From Desulfosarcina ovata subsp. ovata (lineage in GTDB: Bacteria > Desulfobacterota > Desulfobacteria > Desulfobacterales > Desulfosarcinaceae): a DNA stretch of 64,000 nucleotides. Made by a program: the position numbers and the translations under genes. The notes beneath the pieces were generated by a model that was given only the letters and a program-made list of their open reading frames with translations, was not told the DNA's origin and ran no database searches. Below are positions 26,901 to 34,969 of this stretch, piece by piece (the stretch's first letter is position 1; each line of letters starts with the position of its first letter). The DNA lies in the NCBI RefSeq assembly GCF_009689005.1, contig NZ_AP021879.1, positions 2,914,001 through 2,978,000 of the forward strand. The letters are read 5' to 3'.

Positions 26901-27848
26901 ATGTCCGGATACACAGAAAAGATGAGGGAGATCGCCGGCCGGCTGCTGGGCGACTGCAGTGTCCAGATGGTCATCGGATTCCGCAAGGGGACCCTGCCCA
27001 TGATGAACGAGCCGTGCTTCGTCACCAACCCCGAACAGGTCCCGTCGCTGGTCTGGGACAGCAACTGCGGGATCAACCTGGCCAACTACCTGACCAATCG
27101 AAAAGAGAAGATCGCCGTTTTCGCCAAGGGGTGCGATTCGCGCAACATCGTCAACCACATTGTCGAGAACAAGATCAAACGCGATCAGCTGCACATCGTC
27201 GGCGTGCCCTGCACGGGGATGATCGACAAGCGCAAGATCACCGGCATGGTGAACGGTGAGATCCTGGAGACCACCGAGACCGAAGACACCATCAAGGTGC
27301 GCACGGCGGAAGCGGAGACGCTTTTCGACAAACGCGAGGTGCTGCAGCAGAACTGCGCCCTGTGCATTCACCGCAACCCGGTGATCTTTGATGAGATGGT
27401 CGCCGATCCGGTGGCCGAGCAGACCGACATCGACCGCTACGCGGACGTCCGCAAAATCGAGGAGATGGATTCCAAGGAGAAGTGGCAGTTTTTCGATGAC
27501 CTGCTCTCACCGTGCATCCGCTGCTACGCCTGTCGCAACGCCTGCCCGCTGTGCTACTGTCCGACCTGTTTCGTGGACGAATCCAAACCCCAGTGGGTGG
27601 GCAAGGGCCAGGATCCCATCGATGTGCGGACCTTCCATTTTTTGCGGGCCTACCACTGCGCCGGGCGCTGCACCGATTGCGGGGCCTGCCAGCGGGCCTG
27701 CCCGGTGGGCATCGACATGCGGCTGTTGACCCGCAAACTGGAAAAGGACTGCCAAGAGCAGTTCGGCTGGGAGGCCGGGCTCTCCCTGGATCAGCGTCCG
27801 GCCCTGGATGTCTACCAGACCAATGATCCGGGCGACTTTATTAAGTAG
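26901..27848 (+). CDS. flxC: FlxC-like iron-sulfur subunit
   Basis: A 315-residue cytoplasmic protein. The N-terminal ~190 residues resemble the FrhB/FdhB-type family (IAVFAKGCDSRNIVNHIVE, HIVGVPCTGMIDKRKI). The C-terminal part binds two [4Fe-4S] clusters through SPCIRCYACRNACPLCYC (~210) and HCAGRCTDCGACQRACPVG (~255). Flx proteins form a NADH dehydrogenase module that feeds HdrA in fermenting and sulfate-reducing bacteria. The gene begins 1 bp after flxD, with AAGG ahead of the ATG. Family resemblance is good; the FlxC name rests on operon position and Fe-S pattern. Confidence 0.8.
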   Translation: MSGYTEKMREIAGRLLGDCSVQMVIGFRKGTLPMMNEPCFVTNPEQVPSLVWDSNCGINLANYLTNRKEKIAVFAKGCDSRNIVNHIVENKIKRDQLHIVGVPCTGMIDKRKITGMVNGEILETTETEDTIKVRTAEAETLFDKREVLQQNCALCIHRNPVIFDEMVADPVAEQTDIDRYADVRKIEEMDSKEKWQFFDDLLSPCIRCYACRNACPLCYCPTCFVDESKPQWVGKGQDPIDVRTFHFLRAYHCAGRCTDCGACQRACPVGIDMRLLTRKLEKDCQEQFGWEAGLSLDQRPALDVYQTNDPGDFIK

Positions 27849-27855
27849 TGCCTGA

Positions 27856-27874
27856 CCTGAAACGGCATTTCAGG
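27856..27874 (+). other. Intercistronic hairpin between flxC and flxB
   Basis: CCTGAAA (27856-27862) pairs with TTTCAGG (27868-27874) around a five-base loop, just after the flxC stop. There is no T-run. With the hairpins at 26417 and 29015 it forms a series in the gaps of this operon. Confidence 0.45.
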
Positions 27875-27950
27875 CCAAGCACTTGTAGCCATGATGAATT
27901 TTAGCGGGCAGGACGCTTCCCGCCTGCAATTCCATATAAAGGTTAAAAAC

Positions 27951-29015
27951 ATGACGCTGCTAACGATTGACAAAGACCACTGGACGCAAGGATTGGCGGC
28001 TGCGGCGGATCATTACCGGCTGTTCGGGCCGGTCAAGGAGAAGGACCAGCACCAGTTCAAGGCGCTGGAAAAGGGCCGGCTCCCCGACCTGGACCTGGTG
28101 AACACCCGCCTGTCGCCCAAGGACCTGGTTTTTCCCCAGTCCGAAATCATGCTCACGTACTCGCTGGACGAATCCCGTGAGGACCACCATATCATGAAGG
28201 AGGCCCATACGGATCACGCCCCCCGGGCCGTGGTCGGCATGCGTCCCTGCGATGCCAGGGCGATTCAACTGGTCAAGCTCAACTTCGACACGCCGGATGT
28301 CAAGGACCCCTATTGGCTGAAGGCCTATGAGGCCACCACCTTCATCGGCATGGCCTGCGATACGCCGCTGTCCACCTGCTTCTGCACCTCTGCCGGATGC
28401 GGTCCGTACAACGCGGAGGGCCTGGACATCCTTATGATGGACCGGGGCGAGACCTACCTGGCCAAGATTTTCACCGAAAAGGGCAAGGCCTTCGCCGATA
28501 CGGCCGGCTGGAACCAGGCCACCCCCGAGGCGGCCGAGGCGTTCGTGGCCGCCAAGGAAGCGGCCGAGGCGAAAATGGTCTCCACGATCAGTACGGACAA
28601 CCTGGCCGATACCGACCTACTCGACCTGCACGGGGCGCCGTTCTGGGATGACATCGCCTTTGCCTGCCTCAACTGCGGCACCTGCACCTTCACCTGCCCC
28701 ACCTGCTGGTGTTTCGACATCCAGGACGAGGTCCAGGGCAAATCCGGCGTGCGCATGAAAAACTGGGACAGCTGCATGTTTCCCATTTTCACCGTGCACA
28801 CCACCGGCCACAATCCCCGGGACACCAAGACCCAGCGGGTACGCCAGCGCTTCATGCACAAACTCAAGTACTTTGTGGACAAGTACCAGACCGGCATCAT
28901 GTGCGTGGGCTGTGGACGGTGCGTGCGTCAGTGCCCGGTCAATATCGATATCCGCCGGGTGTGCGAGTTGATGAACAGTTTCAAGCCAGCCGACGCCTGC
29001 GTTGCGCAGGGATGA
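27951..29015 (+). CDS. flxB: FlxB-like [4Fe-4S] subunit (AsrA/HydB-related)
   Basis: A 354-residue protein of the AsrA / hydrogenase-beta type 4Fe-4S dicluster family. A shared central motif, VGMRPCDARAIQLV (~85), and two C-terminal cluster motifs, CLNCGTCTFTCPTCWC (~240) and CVGCGRCVRQCPVNIDI (~320), are visible. It would relay electrons from the flavin subunit FlxA toward FlxC/HdrA. I use ATG 27951, which has AAAGG upstream; the longer start at 27891 has no ribosome site. The stop overlaps the left arm of the inverted repeat at 29015. Confidence 0.85.
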   Translation: MTLLTIDKDHWTQGLAAAADHYRLFGPVKEKDQHQFKALEKGRLPDLDLVNTRLSPKDLVFPQSEIMLTYSLDESREDHHIMKEAHTDHAPRAVVGMRPCDARAIQLVKLNFDTPDVKDPYWLKAYEATTFIGMACDTPLSTCFCTSAGCGPYNAEGLDILMMDRGETYLAKIFTEKGKAFADTAGWNQATPEAAEAFVAAKEAAEAKMVSTISTDNLADTDLLDLHGAPFWDDIAFACLNCGTCTFTCPTCWCFDIQDEVQGKSGVRMKNWDSCMFPIFTVHTTGHNPRDTKTQRVRQRFMHKLKYFVDKYQTGIMCVGCGRCVRQCPVNIDIRRVCELMNSFKPADACVAQG

Positions 29016-29118
29016 TCGGATTCAAGAGAAGGGTACCGGCGGCGTTATCGGTCGTTGCGGTATGACCAATACAGCTTCCTCCCTCTGGCCTTACCGGAAC
29101 CCTTCTCTTGAATCCGAT
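29015..29118. repeat. Long inverted repeat between flxB and flxA
   Basis: Arms 29015-29039 and 29094-29118 are complementary over 25 bp with one mismatch, separated by 54 bp. The arm begins ATCGGATTCAAGAGAAGGG at the flxB stop. Transcribed, it gives a very stable hairpin inside the operon. It may attenuate or protect the mRNA, or be a small mobile repeat. No T-run is present. Confidence 0.75.
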
Positions 29119-29192
29119 GGGCGTCTGCGTTGGGAATAAGGGGGGGGACTCACAAATTAGATTTTAAATCCCATGCAGGGAGATAAAGAAAA

Positions 29193-30038
29193 ATGCAAAA
29201 TCCATATTTACCCTATCCGGTCCGCATTGACGACATCACCGTCGAGGCCGAGGACAAAAGCCTGAAGACGTTCAAATTCGTCTTTTTGAACGATGGCGAC
29301 GAAGATCAATTCGCTTACCGGGCCGGCCAGTTCGCCGAGCTCTCCATCCCCGGCAAGGGGGAAATCCCCATCGGCATCGCCTCCTCGCCCGTGGAAAAGG
29401 GATTCGTCAAATTCACCGTCAACCGTGCCGGTGTGGTCACCACCCACCTGCACAACATGCGCGCGGGCGATCGCATGGGCCTCAGGGGGCCCTTGGGCAA
29501 TTGTTATCCCTGGGATCTTTTGGAGGGCAAAAACATCCTCATCGTGGGCGGTGGGTTCGCCTTCACCACCCTGCGGTCGTCGATTGTCTATATGCTCGAT
29601 CCGGCCAACCGTTCCCGGTTCGGCAATATCGACGTGGTTTACGGGGCCCGCAGCCCGGGCATGCTGCTCTACAAGGACGAACTGGTGGAATGGGAAAAAC
29701 GTGACGACATCAACATGCACATCACCGTGGATGGCACCGACGATCCGGACTGGAAATACAACATCGGGTTCGTGCCGCCCATCACCGAGCAGAAGGCCCC
29801 TCCGGGCGGCGCGGACACCTATGCCATTGTGTGCGGCCCGCCGATCATGATCAAGTTCACCCAGCCGGTGCTGGAGAAATTGGGCTACGACCATGACCAT
29901 ATCATCATGAGCCTGGAAAACCGCATGAAGTGCGGTTTCGGCATGTGCGGCCGCTGCGGTATCGGAAAGGAACTGGTCTGCAAGGACGGCCCGGTCTTCA
30001 CCCTGAACCAGATTAATCGGACCCCGAGAGAATACTAG
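29193..30038 (+). CDS. flxA: FlxA-like FAD/NAD(P)-binding subunit (AsrB-related)
   Basis: A 281-residue ferredoxin-reductase-type flavoprotein: FAD-binding domain (FAYRAGQFAELSIPG, ~50), NAD(P)-binding domain (ILIVGGGFAFTTLRSSI, ~115), and a C-terminal [2Fe-2S] motif (KCGFGMCGRCGIGKELVC, ~250) as in AsrB and dihydroorotate dehydrogenase B. It oxidises NADH (or NADPH) and starts the electron path FlxA to FlxB/C to FlxD to HdrA. GGGAGATAAAG precedes the ATG. It is the last flx gene, and dsrC follows after 140 bp. Cofactor choice between NADH and NADPH is not resolved by sequence. Confidence 0.88.
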   Translation: MQNPYLPYPVRIDDITVEAEDKSLKTFKFVFLNDGDEDQFAYRAGQFAELSIPGKGEIPIGIASSPVEKGFVKFTVNRAGVVTTHLHNMRAGDRMGLRGPLGNCYPWDLLEGKNILIVGGGFAFTTLRSSIVYMLDPANRSRFGNIDVVYGARSPGMLLYKDELVEWEKRDDINMHITVDGTDDPDWKYNIGFVPPITEQKAPPGGADTYAIVCGPPIMIKFTQPVLEKLGYDHDHIIMSLENRMKCGFGMCGRCGIGKELVCKDGPVFTLNQINRTPREY

Positions 30039-30072
30039 CTCCGGTTAAACGGTAGATTCATCGGATTTCATA

Positions 30073-30101
30073 TTGACATTGAAAACTTAATTCGTTACTA
30101 A
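30073..30101 (+). promoter_or_regulatory. Candidate sigma-70 promoter of dsrC
   Basis: A perfect TTGACA (30073-30078) is followed after 17 bases by TACTAA (30096-30101), a weak -10. The site lies about 80 bp upstream of the dsrC ATG, in an AT-rich gap after flxA. It would let dsrC be expressed at a higher level than the flx genes. Confidence 0.45.
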
Positions 30102-30178
30102 GCTCAGACTCATAATTCAAAATTTAAACGGCAGTGTGCCGGAATTGCTAACAAATTTGTAAAGGAGGATTGAGTAAC

Positions 30179-30496
30179 ATGCCGACAATCGAATTTGGTG
30201 GAAAAAGTTTTACCGTTGACGAAGATGGTTTCATTGATGATTACACCAACTGGTCTGAAGAGTGGGTTCAGTTTGTCAAAAAGGAAGAAGGTATTGACGA
30301 ATTGAATGATGAACACAAAAAAGTCGTCTCCGTACTCCGCGAGTACTATGAGAAAAATGGCATTGCCCCCATGGTTCGCGTGCTCTCCAAAGTGACCGGC
30401 TTCAAACTGAAACACATTTACGAGCTGTTCCCTTCAGGACCTGGAAAAGGAGCCTGTAAGATGGCTGGCCTGCCGAAACCCACCGGCTGCGTCTAA
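30179..30496 (+). CDS. dsrC: DsrC, sulfur-carrier protein of dissimilatory sulfite reduction
   Basis: A 105-residue DsrC/TusE-family protein of standard length. It retains the C-terminal arm KGACKMAGLPKPTGC with two Cys spaced by ten residues, the pair that forms the DsrC trisulfide in sulfite reduction by DsrAB. True DsrC has both; TusE-type paralogs often lack one. The ATG at 30179 has an ideal AAAGGAGGA site; the TTG at 30170 overlaps that site and is rejected. It follows hdrA-flxDCBA, an arrangement suggesting that the Hdr-Flx complex could use the DsrC disulfide as electron acceptor, as proposed for sulfate reducers. A strong terminator follows. The dsrAB genes are not in the window. Confidence 0.97.
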   Translation: MPTIEFGGKSFTVDEDGFIDDYTNWSEEWVQFVKKEEGIDELNDEHKKVVSVLREYYEKNGIAPMVRVLSKVTGFKLKHIYELFPSGPGKGACKMAGLPKPTGCV

Positions 30497-30519
30497 TCAT
30501 CACCTGATTCTGAGAGACA

Positions 30520-30556
30520 AAAGGCTCCGCTTGTTCAACAAGCGGAGCCTTTTTTG
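30520..30556 (+). terminator. Rho-independent terminator after dsrC
   Basis: A 14-bp perfect stem (AAGGCTCCGCTTGT, 30521-30534, with its complement at 30538-30551) encloses a three-base loop and is followed by a run of T to 30555. It starts 24 bp after the dsrC stop. Confidence 0.95.
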
Positions 30557-30662
30557 TAGCCGTTTGGGCTATGGCCGTTTAGGACCGCTGCAGGAAATTC
30601 CGGAATTTTTTCCTGCAGCCGAAGCCCATAGGAACCTTCCCCCTTGACCTTCGAGGCCGTCC

Positions 30663-31055
30663 ATGCGTATCCCCATCAAGACCCACACGCAAACCGAAAT
30701 GATCGATGTCACCGCCCGGATCCAGCAGCAGGTCACCGAAAGTGGCGTCGCCAACGGCCTGTGTGTGGTTTTCGTGCCCCACACCACCGCCGCCGTAACC
30801 ATCAACGAAAGTGCCGACCCGGCTGTCCGCGAAGACATTCTCATGGTACTCAACCAGATGGTTCCCTGGAAAGCGGCTTATCGGCATATGGAAGGCAACT
30901 CGCCGGCCCATTTGAAAACCACCCTTGTCGGTTCTTCGGAAACCATTGCCGTGGAAGATGGTCAACTGGTGCTGGGAACCTGGCAGGGAATTTTTTTCTG
31001 TGAATTTGACGGGCCTCGAACCCGAAAACTGGACATTCGCCTGATCGGGGCATGA
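30663..31055 (+). CDS. yjbQ: YjbQ-family (UPF0047) thiamine-phosphate-synthase-like protein
   Basis: The 130-residue protein covers the whole YjbQ family: VVFVPHTTAAVTINESADP near residue 38 with the conserved His, Thr and Asp, then HMEGNSPAHLKTTLVGSS near 75, and LGTWQGIFFCEFDGPR at the end. Family members have been shown to have weak thiamine-phosphate synthase activity; the true role is debated. It overlaps the nitrilase-family gene by 4 bp (ATGA), so the two are translationally coupled. There is a weak GAGG ahead of the ATG. It is separated from dsrC by the terminator. Confidence 0.93.
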   Translation: MRIPIKTHTQTEMIDVTARIQQQVTESGVANGLCVVFVPHTTAAVTINESADPAVREDILMVLNQMVPWKAAYRHMEGNSPAHLKTTLVGSSETIAVEDGQLVLGTWQGIFFCEFDGPRTRKLDIRLIGA

Positions 31056-31894
31056 TGAAGCGCGACATCCGCATTGCCGCCGTGGTCTGCCGCTGCCCTG
31101 TGGGTTCGACCGCTCGCAATCTGGAAAGAGTCCGCAACTGGGTGCTACGGGCCAAAAAACGCGGGGCGCATTTGGTCTGCTTCCCTGAAATGAATCTGAC
31201 CGGTTACAGTAACCGCCGGGAAATAACACCCCATGCCATCGACGCCCGGGGACCGGAGATCGGCACCCTGATCCATCTGGCCCGAAACCAGGAAATCGCC
31301 CTTTTGGTCGGATTTGCCGAAAAAACCGGAGATGGATCCCTCTATGCCAGCCACATGGTCATCACCCCCCAGGGACGCACCGGAATTTACCGCAAACTGC
31401 ACTTGGCCCCGCCGGAGGTGGAATACTTCTGTGCCGGTACGCACCTGCCGGTGTTCCACTGGTCAGGCATCCGCTTCGGTATCCAGCTGTGTTATGATGC
31501 TCATTTCCCGGAGTTGTCCACCCGTATGGCCGAAGCCCACGCCGATGTGATTTTCCTTCCGCATGCCTCGCCACGCGGTCAGGCAGCGGACAAACATCAG
31601 TCATGGATGCGCCACCTCCCGGCCCGGGCCTTTGACAATGCCCTTTTCATCGTTGCCTGCAACCAGACCGGCGACAACACCAACGGCTTGACCTTTCCCG
31701 GCAATGCCGTGGTCCTCTCTCCATCCGGTGAAATCATCGATACCCTGCTTACCGGAAAATCGGGAATGCTCATCACCGATTTGAACAGCCGGCAGATCGA
31801 CCATGTCCGCAATCACCGGATGCGCTATTTCCTGCCCAACCGGCGTCCCGAGTTGTACCGCCAGCCAATCCAGAATGAGGATCTGGACGGATAA
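31052..31894 (+). CDS. Carbon-nitrogen hydrolase (nitrilase superfamily)
   Basis: A 280-residue cytoplasmic hydrolase with the nitrilase catalytic triad: Glu in CFPEMNLTGYS (~46), Lys in IYRKLHLAPPE (~113) and Cys in IQLCYDAHFPE (~147). These enzymes hydrolyse amides or nitriles. Size and the CYDAHFPE pattern suit an omega-amidase, N-carbamoyl or amidohydrolase branch; I cannot choose. It is coupled to yjbQ by a 4-bp overlap. No specific partner pathway is visible. Confidence 0.9.
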   Translation: MMKRDIRIAAVVCRCPVGSTARNLERVRNWVLRAKKRGAHLVCFPEMNLTGYSNRREITPHAIDARGPEIGTLIHLARNQEIALLVGFAEKTGDGSLYASHMVITPQGRTGIYRKLHLAPPEVEYFCAGTHLPVFHWSGIRFGIQLCYDAHFPELSTRMAEAHADVIFLPHASPRGQAADKHQSWMRHLPARAFDNALFIVACNQTGDNTNGLTFPGNAVVLSPSGEIIDTLLTGKSGMLITDLNSRQIDHVRNHRMRYFLPNRRPELYRQPIQNEDLDG

Positions 31895-32048
31895 CCCCGG
31901 CCCCCAGCGAGGGTGGCGAGGGGGAAAAATGGCAGCGCGCCCCTACTGAACGTAAAAAACAAATAGGGCCAAAATAAAAAAACAACGCTTCTGCATCGCC
32001 TTCTCCTGTTCAAGCGGTTGCCATTGTAGAAAATACATATTTTTTGGG

Positions 32049-32729
32049 TCAGGTGGAAAATGATGGGCGCGTGCCGGCAGTGGCGGTGGACTCGACCAGT
32101 CGATAATCCCCGTCTCCCCGTACCAGCCGGACGCCGAACATATGAATCGTCGTCGACAGCGGACGGCCGAAAATAAAATCCAGCATGGACGCGTCCATCC
32201 CGCCGTTGCCAACCACCAGTTCGCGCAGGTGGGCATCGTAGCGCAACATCTCGAAAATGGCCGATTCCTCCCGGTAGCGGCCGTCCGTGCAACCCAATCC
32301 GATCAGCCGCCCCAAAAGGGCGTAACTGCAGCGCTGTTCATGGGCCGTGACGAGCTCCCACACCGCCGGCGCCGGTTCCAGTAGTTCCTTGCGGGTCAGC
32401 CGGTCGATCTCATAGATCGCTTCAATCTGTCGTGTGTCCCGGCAATCCAGTACCCGGCACTCCAATGGCCGGTGAGCGTAAATCCCGCATCCCCGCCGGT
32501 CACGGTCATAGAAACAGCAGGTCCATTTGCCGTCGCGGCCTTTGATCTTGACAATTTCGTGGTTCAGCGGAATCAGCCGATCGCGCACATTGTCCCGCAC
32601 CCGTTCGCCTTGCCGAATGGTAAACAGACAGCGGGCCGGGATCAGGCCGTCGGCCACCAGGGAAAAATCCGCATGATGCAGGGACGGCCCGCCCTTTTCA
32701 CAACAGGTCCCGCAGCGCCGGCAGGTCAT
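32049..32729 (-). CDS. YkgJ-like CxxCxxCC zinc/iron-chelating domain protein
   Basis: The 226-residue protein starts MTCRRCGTCCEKGGPSLH and has a second Cys block, CCFYDRDRRGCGIYAHRPLECRVLDC, near residue 80. This matches the CxxCxxCC (YkgJ) family, thought to bind zinc or iron. I use ATG 32729, which overlaps the upstream TGA by four bases; the frame upstream offers only TTG at 32762. The C-terminal half (RYDAHLRELVV, GVRLVRGDGDYRLVE) is family-typical for Desulfobacterota. It is the last gene of a three-gene overlapping set with the ATPase and TOPRIM-like genes, although its base composition resembles the GC-rich flank. Function unknown. Confidence 0.82.
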   Translation of the reverse strand: MTCRRCGTCCEKGGPSLHHADFSLVADGLIPARCLFTIRQGERVRDNVRDRLIPLNHEIVKIKGRDGKWTCCFYDRDRRGCGIYAHRPLECRVLDCRDTRQIEAIYEIDRLTRKELLEPAPAVWELVTAHEQRCSYALLGRLIGLGCTDGRYREESAIFEMLRYDAHLRELVVGNGGMDASMLDFIFGRPLSTTIHMFGVRLVRGDGDYRLVESTATAGTRPSFST

Positions 32730-33373
32730 CGTTGGAATCCATTTTCGTTTAATACTCGGCAAAATGACTGAACATCGTTCTCCAAACGTTGAAAAGCAGG
32801 AAGGACACGTAACGGCGAAAAATCAACGATTCTTTCCGCAAGTCGAAGCCTGCATTGAGATAATTTTAGTTTTTTCTGCCTTCTCGTGTTTAGACCGCTT
32901 GCCGTTTTAAGGGATTCAAAAAGCCGTGATTTGGGATCCGGCAAACGTTCAACCGTCTTTAATATCGGTAGATCCAATGCAGTTTTCCCATTTGGATTTC
33001 CCGATGCCCAACGAATTGCTTTTTCGTCAAAAAGAAACCAAGCCTCAGTCATTCTTACAGGTACCACACATATAAATGGGATGCTCTCTCCAGCCGTCGA
33101 AAGCGATTCGGCGGCTTCCGATATTTCGTCATACCGAGTTTGCGGATCTTGGCCTTCTGAGTCCCGGTGAACGAACAAGATATTGCAAGGATAAAGTTCA
33201 ATGCTCAATCGTAATCGTTTTCCCAAAGGCATCAAAGAAGCAGATAGCGGTCTAGGATCAAACCATTGGCTCTCAACTGGGCCTGGGTATTGCTCTCGGC
33301 AAACCCAATTCAGGACCGAAAGAAGCGCCCGGTCTGAAGGGCCATCTGTAATTAATGTATATTTTAGCGACAT
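32726..33373 (-). CDS. Degenerate TOPRIM-like / DUF4276-like protein
   Basis: A 215-residue protein resembling the DUF4276/TOPRIM group that accompanies AAA_21-type ATPases. The N-terminus (YTLITDGPSDRALLSVL) is where the TOPRIM Glu is expected; here it is Asp. A later strand, NILFVHRDSEGQDPQTRYD (~68), stands in the place of the DxD motif. Nuclease activity is therefore possible but not assured. It overlaps the ATPase stop by 10 bp and the YkgJ-like gene by 4 bp. Pairs of this kind act in phage defence (OLD-, PARIS- and AbiL-like systems); here that role is inferred. The gene looks more AT-rich than the flanks, suggesting transfer. Confidence 0.65.
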   Translation of the reverse strand: MSLKYTLITDGPSDRALLSVLNWVCREQYPGPVESQWFDPRPLSASLMPLGKRLRLSIELYPCNILFVHRDSEGQDPQTRYDEISEAAESLSTAGESIPFICVVPVRMTEAWFLFDEKAIRWASGNPNGKTALDLPILKTVERLPDPKSRLFESLKTASGLNTRRQKKLKLSQCRLRLAERIVDFSPLRVLPAFQRLENDVQSFCRVLNENGFQR

Positions 33374-34878
33374 GATGGATTCTCAAGCGGCAATGAAAGT
33401 TGCTGAAGATCCTCACGGTTGCGGACTTTACAGAAACGCGGCTCAACTCTCTGACTGATCGGTTCTAATTCTTCATCAGCAATTGACGAGATAACCCGGG
33501 GGTTTAAATAGGACAGCAATTTCCCTTTTGCCACAATAGGTGGTTTTTCGGGGGCATTTGAACGCCACGTTTTGTCCAAACATGAAAAGCGGACTTTATT
33601 TCCACGATTTCCATTGATTATCGTTTCTACGACTTCGGCTACAATCAGTGAATCATCAGGGACTTCGCTGACCACCGCCGGTGAATGCGTGTTGACGATG
33701 ACCTGCCTCAATGGATTTCCTGGTTCTATGGGTTCTTTCACGTCAGTTGCCACATCTTTTAGCAAACGCAATATCGCCGGGATGCGCACTGGGTGAATGC
33801 CATTTTCAGGCTCTTCCAAACAGATAAGGCCGCCACTTCGAATATCCATTTCAATAACCGCAAGGGCTAAGAACCGCAATGTCCCATCAGACAACGCCCG
33901 TGCGGGGAACTCTGTTGTGCGCGTCTCCCTTAGCATTAAAGTAAACAATTCTCTTTTATCATCCCGATCCACTCTCACCAAATCGACATGCCCAATCAGT
34001 TCACTGAGCCGATTTGAAACTTGGCAATAAACAGAATCTTCATCTGGTGCAACACCTTGATCTTTTGCGCTCTGTGCCATGTGGTATAGGGTGGCGGAAA
34101 GGTAATCACCTGCGGGACTGATCTGGTTGGGGCTGTTGAATTCGCTCGGTTGACGAAGGCGGGAGGGTTCAAGCTGCAATAATCGCCATGAAGCCATCTC
34201 GCGCCGCGCACACAATACGGTTGGGCTTTCGCTTGCACTTCCGGAAGACAGCAAAGTTCTCGGCAACGACTCCGCGACATGGTGAGAGGGACGCCCTCCA
34301 CTCCCATCTTGATGGAGTTTGATGATTGTCCGCCCATCCTCTTCGACTGTTGATATGAATGGTGTGCGACTTGCGCCGATGACAGCACTTTCACGCCATT
34401 CTTTGCTTGGTTTGAAAAGAAGATGCTTCAACGCCTCCCCTTTTTGAATATACACGAGCTCTTCACGGACAATTTCAAGATCGCCACCAATTGTTGTTGC
34501 TTTTCTGGAATCTGCTGCCCGGTACTTTAATTCTAAAACGTATCGAAGAATTGTAATTTTGGCAGTCCCTTCCTTACCAAAATCGTCTATCACCTTTTCA
34601 GGAACGATCATTTCCGCTTCAAAAAACATTTTATTCAAAGGCTTATTGCCCGTTCTAAAAAAAAGCCCACGAACGTCCGGCGCTTTTCCACCTTCATCCC
34701 GGACTGATGATGCGGCTTCCAGCAGAGTCATATCTGACAAAGCTGACAAAAATCGAATTGCATCGAACAAATTTGATTTTCCGACACCATTGGTTCCAGC
34801 AATACAAGTAAATGGGCCAAAACGGACATCGACATCCATTAGATTCTTGAACCCATGAACTTTAAGGCGTGTAAGCAT
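33364..34878 (-). CDS. ABC/SMC-type AAA_21 ATPase, probable defence module component
   Basis: The 504-residue ATPase has Walker A GTNGVGKSN (~29), a signature-like ALSDGTLRFLALA (~320), Walker B GLICLEEPENGIHP (~340) and the switch region VIVNTHSPAVVSEV (~385), the RecF/OLD-like layout of AAA_21 proteins. The middle holds an insert of about 250 residues with beta-rich character. GGAGGC lies before the ATG. It is followed by a TOPRIM-like gene with 10-bp overlap, the classic pattern of two-gene anti-phage or overcoming-lysogeny-defect systems. Composition is more AT-rich than the RND genes upstream and the YkgJ-like gene downstream. The defence role is by analogy. Confidence 0.85.
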   Translation of the reverse strand: MLTRLKVHGFKNLMDVDVRFGPFTCIAGTNGVGKSNLFDAIRFLSALSDMTLLEAASSVRDEGGKAPDVRGLFFRTGNKPLNKMFFEAEMIVPEKVIDDFGKEGTAKITILRYVLELKYRAADSRKATTIGGDLEIVREELVYIQKGEALKHLLFKPSKEWRESAVIGASRTPFISTVEEDGRTIIKLHQDGSGGRPSHHVAESLPRTLLSSGSASESPTVLCARREMASWRLLQLEPSRLRQPSEFNSPNQISPAGDYLSATLYHMAQSAKDQGVAPDEDSVYCQVSNRLSELIGHVDLVRVDRDDKRELFTLMLRETRTTEFPARALSDGTLRFLALAVIEMDIRSGGLICLEEPENGIHPVRIPAILRLLKDVATDVKEPIEPGNPLRQVIVNTHSPAVVSEVPDDSLIVAEVVETIINGNRGNKVRFSCLDKTWRSNAPEKPPIVAKGKLLSYLNPRVISSIADEELEPISQRVEPRFCKVRNREDLQQLSLPLENPSCR

Positions 34879-34969
34879 GCCCAGCCTCCATATTGTTTTC
34901 CCAATTCAAATGTAGCAGCTATGCCTTACTGATTCCACACTGATCATTATTTAAAAGAGTGGTGGCCAA

